Part shown: in pieces, positions 25,693 through 33,887 of the stretch
Layout: every line of letters begins with the position of its first letter
Position numbering within the stretch: position 1 is the first letter of the stretch
Assembly (NCBI GenBank): GCA_041687455.1
Contig: JAWLBY010000024.1
Coordinates: forward strand, 1-57,653
Length of the DNA: 57,653 bases
Direction: 5' to 3'
Origin: JAWLBY01 sp041687455
Lineage (GTDB): Bacteria; Pseudomonadota; Gammaproteobacteria; Xanthomonadales; Xanthomonadaceae
Notes under the pieces: generated by a model
Told to the model about the DNA's origin: nothing
Databases searched by the model: none
What the model saw: the letters and a program-made list of their open reading frames with translations, nothing else
Translations under genes and position numbers: made by a program

Positions 25693-26634
25693 ATGAGCAA
25701 GATCCTCGTCATTGCCGAACAGCTCGGCGGCCGCCTGAACCCCGCCACCGCGAAGACCGTCAGCGCAGCGCGCGCTATTGCAGGCGCGACGATCGACGTC
25801 GCCGTGCTGTCGAACGATCCGGGCGCGGTGGCCGACCAGGCGGCGAAGATCGACGGCGTCAGCCGCGTGCTGACCGTCGCCAACCCGGCCAACGAACATG
25901 CGCTGGCGCAGGTGCTGGCACCGCAGATCGCGCAGCTTGCGGCCGGCTACACGCACGTGTTCGGTCCGTCGACGACGTTCGGCAAGGACCTGATGCCGTG
26001 CGTGGCCGCGCTGCTCGGCGTGTCGCAGGTCAGCGATGTCATGAGCGTCGAGGACAGCCACACGTTCACGCGGCCGATCTACGCCGGCAACGCGATCGTC
26101 ACCGTCGAGGCCGACCGCGGCAAGCCGGTCGTCGCGACGATCCGCACCGCATCGTGGCCGGCCGCCAACATGACCGGCAGCGCAGCGATCGAAACAGTCA
26201 GCGTCGAGGCGGCACTGCCGACGCACACCCGCTTCGTCGAGCTGAAGCAGGGCCGGACCGACCGACCGGACCTGCAGAGCGCGCCGCGGGTCGTGTCCGG
26301 CGGCCGCGGCGTCGGCTCGGCCGAGAACTTCCAGATCATCTACAAGCTCGCCGACAAGCTCGGCGCCGCAGTCGGCGCATCACGCGCTGCGGTCGATGCC
26401 GGCTACGTGCCGAACGACATGCAGGTCGGACAGACCGGCAAGATCATCGCGCCTGAGCTGTACGTCGCGATCGGCATCTCCGGCGCGATCCAGCACCTGA
26501 CCGGCATCAAGGACGCCGGCACCATCGTCGCGATCAACAAGGACGGCGAAGCGCCGATCTTCGAAATCGCCGACATCGGCCTCGTCGGCGACCTGTTCAC
26601 GATCGTGCCGGAACTCGAAGCCTCGCTCGGCTGA
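25693..26634 (+). CDS. etfA: electron transfer flavoprotein alpha subunit
   Basis: A 313-residue FAD-binding subunit of ETF. The C-terminal FAD domain is clear: SGGRGVGSAENF, ADKLGAAVGASRAAVDAGY, QVGQTGKIIAPELYVAIGISGAIQHLTGI and IVAINKDGEAPIFEIADIGLVGDLF. The ATG at 25693 gives MSKILVIAEQ. The final bases and the stop codon (GCTCGGCTGAGCTTG) recur 141 bases downstream, so the repeat array that follows begins inside the gene. It marks the left border of the O-antigen island. Confidence 0.97.
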   Translation: MSKILVIAEQLGGRLNPATAKTVSAARAIAGATIDVAVLSNDPGAVADQAAKIDGVSRVLTVANPANEHALAQVLAPQIAQLAAGYTHVFGPSTTFGKDLMPCVAALLGVSQVSDVMSVEDSHTFTRPIYAGNAIVTVEADRGKPVVATIRTASWPAANMTGSAAIETVSVEAALPTHTRFVELKQGRTDRPDLQSAPRVVSGGRGVGSAENFQIIYKLADKLGAAVGASRAAVDAGYVPNDMQVGQTGKIIAPELYVAIGISGAIQHLTGIKDAGTIVAINKDGEAPIFEIADIGLVGDLFTIVPELEASLG

Positions 26635-27124
26635 GCTTGTCTCCCCTCTCCCCTCGGAGAGGGGCCGGGGGAAATGGTGCCCGAAGCCGAACCCTGCAAA
26701 CTCGCCCACGCACCGTCGACCGCCCGCACCCAGCGGTTGCACGAACAGCCGCCCCGCTTGTCTGCGCTCGGCTGAGCTTGTCTCCCCTCTCCCCACGGGA
26801 GAGGGGCCGGGGGAGAGGGCGCCCGGAGCCGAACCCTGCAAACTCGCCCACGTACCGTCGACCGCCCGCACCCAGCGGTTGCACGGAGAGCCGCCCCGCG
26901 TGCCTCCCCTCTCTCCNNNNNNNNNNNNNNNNNNNNNNNNNNNNNNNNNNNNNNNNNNNNNNNNNNNNNNNNNNNNNNNNNNNNNNNNNNNNNNNNNNNN
27001 NNNNNNNNNNNNNNNNTCTCCCCTCTCCCCCCGGGAGAGGGGCCGGGGGAGAGGGTGCCCGAAGCCGAACCCAGCAAACTCGCCGACGCACCGTCGACCG
27101 CCCGCACCCAGCGGTTGCACGGGA
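26625..27124. repeat. 141-base tandem array after etfA, interrupted by a gap
   Basis: Units start with GCTCGGCTGAGCTTGTCTCC, then the palindrome CCCCTCTCC-N-GGAGAGGGGCCGG, then about 75 bases including AAACTCGCC and CACCCAGCGGTTGCACG. Unit starts are 26625 and 26766. A third unit runs into the gap and a fourth follows it from 27017. The first unit includes the last codons of etfA. The copy number is unknown because of the gap. Confidence 0.85.
26917..27016. other. assembly gap of 100 N
   Basis: Exactly 100 N inside a tandem repeat, so a scaffold placeholder of unknown true length. Confidence 0.99.
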
Positions 27125-27154
27125 GAGACAGAAGCCGCGCGCAAGCCCCGCCCT

Positions 27155-27245
27155 GCAGGAGCGGCTTCAGCCGCGATCTCTTGCCGATTGCTCACTTGAG
27201 CACCGCTGAAACAGCTCACCGCGGAAGCCGCTCCCACGGCAGCCG
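27155..27245. repeat. inverted GGAGCGGCTTCAGCCGCGA repeat
   Basis: The arm GCAGGAGCGGCTTCAGCCGC faces CACCGCGGAAGCCGCTCCCA about 40 bases on. It lies upstream of the acetoacetyl-CoA-synthetase-like gene. Related arms occur at about 44700-45060 and in the last 200 bases of the window. The 27125-27381 stretch holds no other feature I can name. Confidence 0.75.
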
Positions 27246-27381
27246 ACTGACGCTTCCATCAACGACGCGTACGTTTTCTCCGCCGCTCGCCGCGTCATTC
27301 GTCCGCCGAGCAAGCCGATGCGCCTGCGGTACAGCTCGCGTTCGTAAACTCGGCCTCTACTGCTTCCAAACCCTGTCATCC

Positions 27382-28755
27382 ATGGACAAGCCGATCTGGT
27401 CACCCAGCCAGGAGCGCATCGAGCGCGCCAACCTGAACCGCTTCATGCGCTTCGTCCGCGAGGAGACCGGCAATGCCGATCTCAACAGCTACGCCCCGCT
27501 GTGGCAGTTCTCGATCGACCACCCGGAGCGGTTCTGGACCCTGCTGTGGGATTTCTGTGGCATTCGGGCCAGCGGCGCGCGCGAGCCGGTCATCGACACG
27601 TCCGACGACGGCATCGCACAGTGGTTCCCGCATATCCGACTCAACATCACGCAGAACCTGCTGCGCTTCGACGACGAGCGCACCGCGCTGCTGCAGATCG
27701 CGCAGGACGGCAGCGCGACGCGCACGAGCTTCGCCGAGCTGCGCACACAGGTCGCAGCGATGGCAGCCGCATTGCGCGACCTAGGCGTCGGCGCCGGCGA
27801 TCGGCTCGCCTGCGACCTTGCACCAGGCATCGAACGCAGCATCGCCTGGCTGGCCGGCGCGACGGTCGGCGGCGTCTGGCTGAGCAATTCGGATGGCACT
27901 GCGGACACCGCCGGCACACCCGCCCCCGCGCTGCGGATCACCGACGCGTTGCGCGCCACCGATCCGTTCAGCGGCGTGACGATCGCCGTGGGATCCGCCG
28001 AGACGCATGCCTCCGAGCGCGTCCACCATTGGGACGGCCTGCTCGCGCGTTTTGCCGGCAGCCCGTTCGACACCGCCACGCTGCCGTTCAACCAGCCGTT
28101 GATCGAGCGGACCACTGCATCATCGTGCCGGTTCGGCGCCGGCGGGCTGCTGATGCAGCACCTCAAGGAACTGGTGCTTCACCTCGATGTGAAGCGCGAA
28201 GACAAGCTGCTGTGTGCCGACCCGGGCGGTCTCGCCGGTGACTGGATCGTGTCGGCACTGGCGCTCGGCGCAGCGGTCGTGATCCCGACCGGAACGCTCG
28301 ACGACCGCCGCCTGTGGAACCTGGTCGACGAGCACGGCATCACCGTCGTGCTGGCAGACAGCGCCCGTCTCGAACGGATGTCGCTGCTCGACGAACCGCC
28401 GCGCAGCAGCCACAAGCTGCTCGCACTGAAGACCCTGGTCGGCTGCGGCCACGTGCTGTCGGCAGCCGCAGTCACCTATGCCTACGAGCAGATCAAGGAC
28501 CGCCTGTTCGTGACCAGCGCGGTACCGGCCACCGACACGCTCGGCTGCGCGCTGCTCGGCGCGCCGCTGCTGCCGGTCCACGCCGCCAACCTGCCGCCGC
28601 GCGCGCTGGCCATGCCGCAGGAACAACGGGAGCAAGGCGACGACGACCGGCCGGCAACATTCCGAGCAGGTCCGTGCGCCGCGCTGCCGAACAACGAGCT
28701 ACCGCCGGCTGACGCATCCACCGACGCCACAGCACTCGGGCTTGCCGCCGCCTGA
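27382..28755 (+). CDS. acetoacetyl-CoA synthetase-like protein, truncated and without catalytic motifs
   Basis: A 457-residue frame whose N-terminus (MDKPIWSPSQERIERANLNRFMRFV) and scaffold follow acetoacetyl-CoA synthetase, normally about 650 residues. The adenylate-forming motifs are gone. The P-loop SSGTTGxPK is replaced by a short segment around residues 243-252 before GGLLMQHLKEL. The TTxGWMMW motif reads ADPGGLAGD, GGTD reads PATD, and the RGEIQ region reads AANLPPR. About 200 C-terminal residues with the catalytic lysine are missing. It cannot make acyl-adenylate as written. It may be a decaying gene kept open by high GC content, or a protein with a new role. It lies next to the acetoacetate CoA-transferase genes. 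Confidence 0.65.
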   Translation: MDKPIWSPSQERIERANLNRFMRFVREETGNADLNSYAPLWQFSIDHPERFWTLLWDFCGIRASGAREPVIDTSDDGIAQWFPHIRLNITQNLLRFDDERTALLQIAQDGSATRTSFAELRTQVAAMAAALRDLGVGAGDRLACDLAPGIERSIAWLAGATVGGVWLSNSDGTADTAGTPAPALRITDALRATDPFSGVTIAVGSAETHASERVHHWDGLLARFAGSPFDTATLPFNQPLIERTTASSCRFGAGGLLMQHLKELVLHLDVKREDKLLCADPGGLAGDWIVSALALGAAVVIPTGTLDDRRLWNLVDEHGITVVLADSARLERMSLLDEPPRSSHKLLALKTLVGCGHVLSAAAVTYAYEQIKDRLFVTSAVPATDTLGCALLGAPLLPVHAANLPPRALAMPQEQREQGDDDRPATFRAGPCAALPNNELPPADASTDATALGLAAA

Positions 28756-28835
28756 TCGCCCTCCCTTGTGGGACACTGCCGCCGCCAACGACGGATCCGC
28801 GGTCGCAGCCTGGCCCTGGGCCGGCGCTCCATGCC

Positions 28836-29027
28836 GCCGCCGGCCGAATCCCCTGCTGAATGCGCGCACCGCTGGCAATCTCGGCCACCCGCAAATCGCA
28901 GGCGGCCTGCAGGTTTCAGCCACGAACGCGCGCCGCCGGCCGAATCCCCTGCTGAATGCGCGCACCGCTGGCAATCTCGGCCACCCGCAAATCGCAGGCG
29001 GCCTGCAGGTTCAGCCACGAACGCGCA
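28836..29027. repeat. two tandem copies of a 96-97 base segment from higA
   Basis: The segment beginning GGCCGAATCCCCTGCTGAAT occurs at about 28842 and again at 28938. The copies differ by one T in GCAGGTTTCAGCC, which changes the frame. On the minus strand it encodes the HigA C-terminus. Confidence 0.85.
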
Positions 29028-29199
29028 TCACCCCCGAAATAGCGCGCCAAGCGCATGGCCGTGTCGGCACTGACACCACGCCGCTCACGGACACATGAAG
29101 TGCCTGCGCCAGTGCATTCGCACTCAATCCGAGCGGCAGCAGAAAATCCTCACGGAGCACTTCCCCCGGGTGCACGGGCCGCATACCGTTCTCGATCAT
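28846..29199 (-). pseudogene. higA: higA antitoxin pseudogene
   Basis: The N-terminus MIENGMRPVHPGEVLREDFL with LGLSANALAQALHVS is a HigA-type XRE antitoxin, with a good ribosome site (GGAGG) upstream. After HVS about seven to ten codons of the recognition helix are deleted and the frame shifts. The old frame resumes as ERRGVSADTAMRLARYFGG and SWLNLQAACDLRVAEIASG. That 3' part is duplicated in tandem, and the second copy is frameshifted again. No HigB toxin is recognisable upstream (29200-29590). The system is dead here. Confidence 0.8.
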
Positions 29200-29589
29200 G
29201 CGTTGCCTCCGTGTTCAGTTCGGCGCGTGAAATTTCATGTCGCCGTCGCGGCCGCCAAGCACCGCCCTGCCCAGCGCGACGTCTCGCTCGGAGTTTGCAC
29301 CCTCGTCGCCCCCGCGAGCGGGGGCCCAGCGACTTGAAACGCCACCTGGGCTGGCGTTGAAGGGACCGGGTACCGGGACTACGTCGACGCGTTCCGCGGC
29401 ACCAGCGGCAATCAGCAGCCCACATGGTCCGGCCGCTCGCTCAGTGCCTCGCCGGGAAGTCCTGCGGCCAGCTCATCACGTCAAAATTGGTCTTTCCGGA
29501 AATCCGGCAATCCTCGAGCGACTGCGCCGCAGCCTGCTGCATCGGACTTCAGCGACTGCCGGCCCGGTTCGATGAGGTCGAGTCGCCAA
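29200..29589. other. intergenic stretch with gene remnants
   Basis: No intact gene. A palindrome of the CCCCCGCGAGCGGGGGCCC type lies at about 29308-29327. On the minus strand around 29450-29560 a short frame ends in GKTNFDVMSWPQDFPARH and a stop, which looks like the tail of an unidentified protein. The higB toxin expected here cannot be found. Confidence 0.5.
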
Positions 29590-30219
29590 TCAACGCCCGA
29601 TCGGACACCCGGTCTTCTGCTGCAGCTCCTCGAAGCTCACGCCCGGCGCCAGCTCGACCAGTTTCAGGCCGTCTTCGGTCACGTCCAGCACGCCGAGCTC
29701 GCTGATGATCCGATTCACCACGCCGACACCGGTCAGCGGCAGCGTGCACTCCGGAATGATCTTGTGGCTGCCGTCCTTCGCGGTGTGCTCCATCACGACC
29801 ACGATCCGCTTGACGCCGGCGACCAGGTCCATCGCCCCGCCCATGCCCTTGACCATCTTGCCGGGCACCATCCAGTTCGCGATATCGCCGCGATCGGTGA
29901 CCTGCATCGCGCCGAGGATCGCCAGGTCGATGTGGCCGCCGCGGATCATCGCGAACGAGTCGTGGCTGCCGAAGTAGCTCGCCCCCGGCCGCGCGGTGAC
30001 GGTCTGCTTGCCGGCGTTGATCAGGTCGGCGTCGACCTCGGACTCGGTCGGAAATGGCCCGATGCCGAGCAGCCCGTTCTCGGACTGCAGCCAGACGTCG
30101 ACACCGTCCGGAATGTAATTCGCCACCAGCGTCGGCAGGCCGATGCCGAGATTCACGTAGGCGCCGTCGGTGAGTTCCTGCGCGGCGCGCTGCGCCATTT
30201 GATCACGGGTCCAAGGCAT
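29590..30219 (-). CDS. scoB: succinyl-CoA:3-ketoacid CoA-transferase subunit B
   Basis: A 209-residue subunit of the family I CoA-transferase that moves CoA from succinyl-CoA to acetoacetate. The catalytic glutamate lies in WLQSENGLLGIGP. YVNLGIGLPTLV, MVPGKMVKGMGGAMDLV and the C-terminal LTGVGVVNRIISELGVLDV are typical of ScoB/AtoA. The start ATG 30219 gives MPWTRDQMAQRAA. It lies downstream of scoA on the same strand but is separated by 465 bases holding a hairpin array, which is unusual for two subunits of one enzyme. Confidence 0.95.
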   Translation of the reverse strand: MPWTRDQMAQRAAQELTDGAYVNLGIGLPTLVANYIPDGVDVWLQSENGLLGIGPFPTESEVDADLINAGKQTVTARPGASYFGSHDSFAMIRGGHIDLAILGAMQVTDRGDIANWMVPGKMVKGMGGAMDLVAGVKRIVVVMEHTAKDGSHKIIPECTLPLTGVGVVNRIISELGVLDVTEDGLKLVELAPGVSFEELQQKTGCPIGR

Positions 30220-30310
30220 GTGTTCGATTCCGTTTGAGGGTTTGCTTGCCAACCATCGAAGGGGCAGTGCCCCGCTCGCGAGATCAACCAGCTCACCGAT
30301 TGACCGGTAA

Positions 30311-30670
30311 ACCGTTCGCCCTGAGGTATCGAAGGGTGAACGGCTTCGGAGCGGCGTCGCTCCACCCAGGCCCAACCTCGCGCCACCGCCGTTCGCCCCG
30401 AGCCTGTCGAAGGGCGAACGGCGTCGGAGCACGCACCGCGCTCCACCCAGGCTCGACTGCGCCGTACCACCGTTCGCCCTGATGTATCGAAGGGCGAACG
30501 GCTTCGGAGCGGCGTCGCTCCACCCAGACCCAACCTCGCGCCACCGCCGTTCGCCCCGAGCCTGTCGAAGGGCGAACGGCGTCGGAGCACGCACCGCGCT
30601 CCACCCAGGCTCGATTGCGCCGTACCACCGTTCGCCCTGAGGTATCGAAGGACGAACGGCTTCGAAGCGG
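30311..30670. repeat. 158-base tandem array of hairpins between scoA and scoB
   Basis: Units start at 30311, 30469 and 30627 (the last is partial). Each full unit holds two different hairpins, GTTCGCCCTGAGGTATCGAA and GTTCGCCCCGAGCCTGTCGA, each closed by its GGGCGAACGG arm. CGGAGCGGCGTCGCTCCACC or CGGAGCACGCACCGCGCTCC lies between them. The array sits inside the scoAB transcription unit. Confidence 0.88.
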
Positions 30671-30684
30671 GGGGCGATCGAGCC

Positions 30685-31422
30685 TCAGCCCGCCCGCACC
30701 GTCCGCTGCTCGATCCGCTTCTCCGGCGTCGCATTGACCACGATCCGGTCGACGTAGATGCCCGGCAGGTGCACCTGATCCGGATCAAGCTCGCCGACCT
30801 CGACCAGTTCCTCGACCTCCGCCACGCAGACCTTGCCCGCCATCGCACAGGCCGGATTGAAGTTGCGCGCGGTCTTGCGGAACACCAGATTGCCGACCGT
30901 GTCGGCCTTCCAGGCCTTGACCAGCGATACGTCGGCGCGCAGCGCCGTCTCCATCACGTAGTGCTGCCCGTCGAACTCGCGCGTCTCCTTGCCCTCGGCG
31001 ACGACAGTGCCGTAGCCGGTGCGTGTGAAGAACGCCGGAATCCCCGCCCCGCCGGCCCGCAGCCGCTCGGCCAGCGTGCCCTGCGGGTTGAACTCAAGCT
31101 CGAGTTCGCCAGACAGGAACTGCCGCTCGAACTCCTTGTTCTCGCCGACATACGACGAAATCATCCTTCGGATCTGCCGCGTCTCGAGCAGCAGCCCGAG
31201 GCCGAAACCGTCGACGCCGGCGTTGTTCGAGATCACCGTCAGGCCCTTCACGCCGGAATCGCGCAGTGCCGCGATCAGGGCCTCGGGGATGCCGCACAGG
31301 CCGAAGCCGCCGACGGCGAGGGTCTGATTGTCGGCGACGAGGTCGCGCAGGGCGTTGGTGGCACTGGGGAACAACTTGTTTCGTCCGCCCGCCCCAACGG
31401 CCGGCGCGGTGGATCCGGTCAT
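30685..31422 (-). CDS. scoA: succinyl-CoA:3-ketoacid CoA-transferase subunit A
   Basis: A 245-residue subunit that binds CoA. LAVGGFGLCGIPEALIAAL, ISNNAGVDGFGLGLLL, SSYVGENKEFERQFLSGELELE, GGAGIPAFFTRTGYGT and YVMETALRADVSLVKAWKAD are diagnostic of ScoA/AtoD. The ATG at 31422 has GGAG nine bases upstream. Nineteen in-frame codons further upstream lack family similarity. With scoB it would allow use of acetoacetate. The neighbouring acetoacetyl-CoA-synthetase-like gene, the alternative route, looks inactive. Confidence 0.95.
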   Translation of the reverse strand: MTGSTAPAVGAGGRNKLFPSATNALRDLVADNQTLAVGGFGLCGIPEALIAALRDSGVKGLTVISNNAGVDGFGLGLLLETRQIRRMISSYVGENKEFERQFLSGELELEFNPQGTLAERLRAGGAGIPAFFTRTGYGTVVAEGKETREFDGQHYVMETALRADVSLVKAWKADTVGNLVFRKTARNFNPACAMAGKVCVAEVEELVEVGELDPDQVHLPGIYVDRIVVNATPEKRIEQRTVRAG

Positions 31423-31629
31423 GAAGCAATCTCCGCCTGGAAAGGACCGGATTCTAACGACTGGATCCGCCAGTGGCATCGTACGATCGACCGAGCCGGC
31501 AAGAACAGGCCTGCGCGACTACGGTAAGCAAGTGCCCTGCAGGCTCCGCCTTCTTGCCTGAGCGACTATCATTGCGGGCCGTCCGAAAAGGCTGTGCTTC
31601 CGCCTTACCATCAAAGCCGAGTAATTTCA

Positions 31630-33069
31630 ATGCATCCTATCCAGCCTGTGATTCTCTCCGGGGGCGCGGGCTCGCGACTCTGGCCGCTGTCGCGTGAAGC
31701 CTTTCCCAAGCAGTTCCTGCCATTGGGTTCCGAGCACTCGATGCTGCAGGCCACTTGGAAAAGGGTCAAAGCAATCTCGGAACGTGGTGCAATCGTCGTG
31801 GCGAATGTCGAGCACAGATTCATCGTTGCCGAACAGTTGCGCGAGGTTCAGGGCAAGCCGGACGCGATCGTGCTCGAGCCGATGGGCCGAAATACCGCGC
31901 CAGCGATTGCGTTGGCTGCAATCGAGGCGACGAGGAACGGGCAGGACGCTCTGCTGCTGGTGCTGCCGTCTGATCACGTCGTTTCGAACGAAAGCTCGTT
32001 CCATGCCGCGGTCGACGCCGCCGCTGAGTTCGCTCGCCAAGGCCGACTTGTGACTTTCGGCGTAGTTCCCACACGCGCCGAGACCGGCTACGGCTACATC
32101 AAGCGTGGCAAGACGACAACGGATCAAGCCTCTCTGGTGGAGTGCTTCGTAGAGAAGCCGGATGAATCGACGGCTGAGCGTTACGTGGAATCGGGCGAAT
32201 ACCTGTGGAACAGCGGCATGTTCGTGTTCCTCGCTTCCCGATATCTGCAGGAACTCGACAGACTCAACCCGGCTATCCTGGCTTCGTGCCGCAAAGCGCT
32301 TGCGCTGGCCCACCGCGACGACGATTTTGTGCGCGTTGACGTCGCTGAGTTCTCGGCTTGCCCGTCCGATTCGATCGATTACGCGGTCATGGAGAAATCG
32401 GAATGTGCCATGGTCGTTCCGCTTGACGCCGGATGGAGCGATCTGGGCTCGTGGTGTGCGTTGTGGGAGATCGCGGAAAAGGACGCCGAAGGCAATGCAT
32501 TTGAAGCTGATACCCTCTCGATCGCCTGCAGCAACAACTACGTGCTGAGCAATCGATTGGTCGCGATGGTTGGTCTTGACAACATCGTGGTGGTAGACAC
32601 CGACGACGCGCTCTTGGTGGGCCATCGCGAATCCGTCCAAAAGGTCAAGGACATCGTCGGCGAGCTCAAGCGGTGTGGCCGAACGCACGCGACCACTCAC
32701 CGCAAGGTCTACCGCCCGTGGGGGAGTTACGACAGCGTAGATGCTGGCCAGAGATTCCAGGTCAAGCGCATCACCGTGAAGCCCGGGGCTGCCCTCAGCC
32801 TGCAGATGCACCATCACCGCGCCGAGCATTGGATCGTGGTTAGCGGAACAGCCCGCGTCACCCGCGGCGACGAAGTGTTGCTGCTGGCCGAGAACCAAAG
32901 CACCTACATTCCACTTGGCGTGGTGCACCGACTGGAGAATCCGGGCAAGGTGCCACTCGAGTTGATCGAGGTCCAGTCCGGCAGTTACCTCGGTGAAGAC
33001 GACATCGTCCGGTTCGAAGATGTGTACGGCCGGATTGCAGGTTCGCCGTTGCACGAGTCCACCCCGTGA
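31630..33069 (+). CDS. manC: mannose-1-phosphate guanylyltransferase / mannose-6-phosphate isomerase
   Basis: A 479-residue bifunctional enzyme of the XanB/AlgA/WbpW type that supplies GDP-mannose. The N-terminal GTP-binding motif is SGGAGSRLWPLSREAFPKQF. CFVEKPDESTAERYV is the sugar-binding signature and EKSECAMVVPLDAGWSDLGSW follows. The C-terminal cupin isomerase domain includes RPWGSYDSVDAGQRFQVKRI and LQMHHHRAEHWIVVSG. It is the first gene of the O-antigen cluster, and the sequence is less GC-rich from here on. A weak TATCAT lies at 31567. The stop overlaps the next start (GTGA). Its product feeds gmd and the rmd-like enzyme. Confidence 0.97.
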   Translation: MHPIQPVILSGGAGSRLWPLSREAFPKQFLPLGSEHSMLQATWKRVKAISERGAIVVANVEHRFIVAEQLREVQGKPDAIVLEPMGRNTAPAIALAAIEATRNGQDALLLVLPSDHVVSNESSFHAAVDAAAEFARQGRLVTFGVVPTRAETGYGYIKRGKTTTDQASLVECFVEKPDESTAERYVESGEYLWNSGMFVFLASRYLQELDRLNPAILASCRKALALAHRDDDFVRVDVAEFSACPSDSIDYAVMEKSECAMVVPLDAGWSDLGSWCALWEIAEKDAEGNAFEADTLSIACSNNYVLSNRLVAMVGLDNIVVVDTDDALLVGHRESVQKVKDIVGELKRCGRTHATTHRKVYRPWGSYDSVDAGQRFQVKRITVKPGAALSLQMHHHRAEHWIVVSGTARVTRGDEVLLLAENQSTYIPLGVVHRLENPGKVPLELIEVQSGSYLGEDDIVRFEDVYGRIAGSPLHESTP

Positions 33070-33887
33070 CCACAGAGCAACCGCACGCGCGGAACGGCAG
33101 TGACCAGAACGCACTTACAGCGAGCGTGCGCTTCCTAGAGCTCGTGCTCGTCAAGGTCCGGCTGAACCTGCGTTCGGAAGCATCCCGAACATGGCTCGCG
33201 TACACGTGGTGGATTCTCGATCCACTGTTTCACATGGCAATCTTCTACGTCGTGTTCAAGGTTCTGCTCAACAGGGGCGGGCCTGATTACCTCATTTTTC
33301 TGCTAACCGGCCTAATCCCTTGGCTCTGGTTCTCGAAGTCGGTGTCCAACGCCGCCGGCTCGATCGTCGCCTCGCAGCAGCTCGTGCAGAGCCAGCGCAT
33401 CAACAAGGCATTCTACCCGCTCGTCGTTGTCGGCCAAGACGCCGCAAAACAGTCAGCAGCGCTCCTTCTGCTGCTCGGCGCAGTGATGGCCGGCGGCCAT
33501 AATCCGACTCTCGCGTGGGCATGGCTGCCGATCCTCGTCGCCGTACAGCTCGCTGTTGTTGCGGCAACGGCTCTGGTACTGGCTGCAGTGGTTCCCTTCG
33601 CCCCTGACCTTCGCCACCTGATCCCGACCGGACTGCTCTTCCTGATGCTGGTTTCGGGCGTCTTCTACGACTTCACAGATTTGGTCGCACCAGAGCATCA
33701 ACGACTGTTCCTGATCAATCCTATCGCGGCCCTAATCGGTTCCTATCGTCAGGTCCTCCTACACGGCGAACCTCCTCACCTCATTCACCTTTCTGCGCTC
33801 GCCGTCATGACGGCCTTGCTGTTAGTGGCGTCCATCAAGGCATACCAGCGCGCCGGATCCGCTCTCGTCAAGGCGGTGGTGCGGTGA
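33066..33887 (+). CDS. wzm: O-antigen ABC transporter permease
   Basis: A 273-residue ABC-2 type permease with six predicted membrane segments and the N-terminal amphipathic part FLELVLVKVRLNLRSEASRTWLAYTWWILDPLFHM, typical of Wzm/RfbA exporters. With Wzt it moves finished undecaprenyl-linked polysaccharide across the inner membrane. The start is a GTG that overlaps the manC stop. The stop overlaps the wzt start in the same way, so the three genes are translationally coupled. Confidence 0.92.
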   Translation: MTTEQPHARNGSDQNALTASVRFLELVLVKVRLNLRSEASRTWLAYTWWILDPLFHMAIFYVVFKVLLNRGGPDYLIFLLTGLIPWLWFSKSVSNAAGSIVASQQLVQSQRINKAFYPLVVVGQDAAKQSAALLLLLGAVMAGGHNPTLAWAWLPILVAVQLAVVAATALVLAAVVPFAPDLRHLIPTGLLFLMLVSGVFYDFTDLVAPEHQRLFLINPIAALIGSYRQVLLHGEPPHLIHLSALAVMTALLLVASIKAYQRAGSALVKAVVR

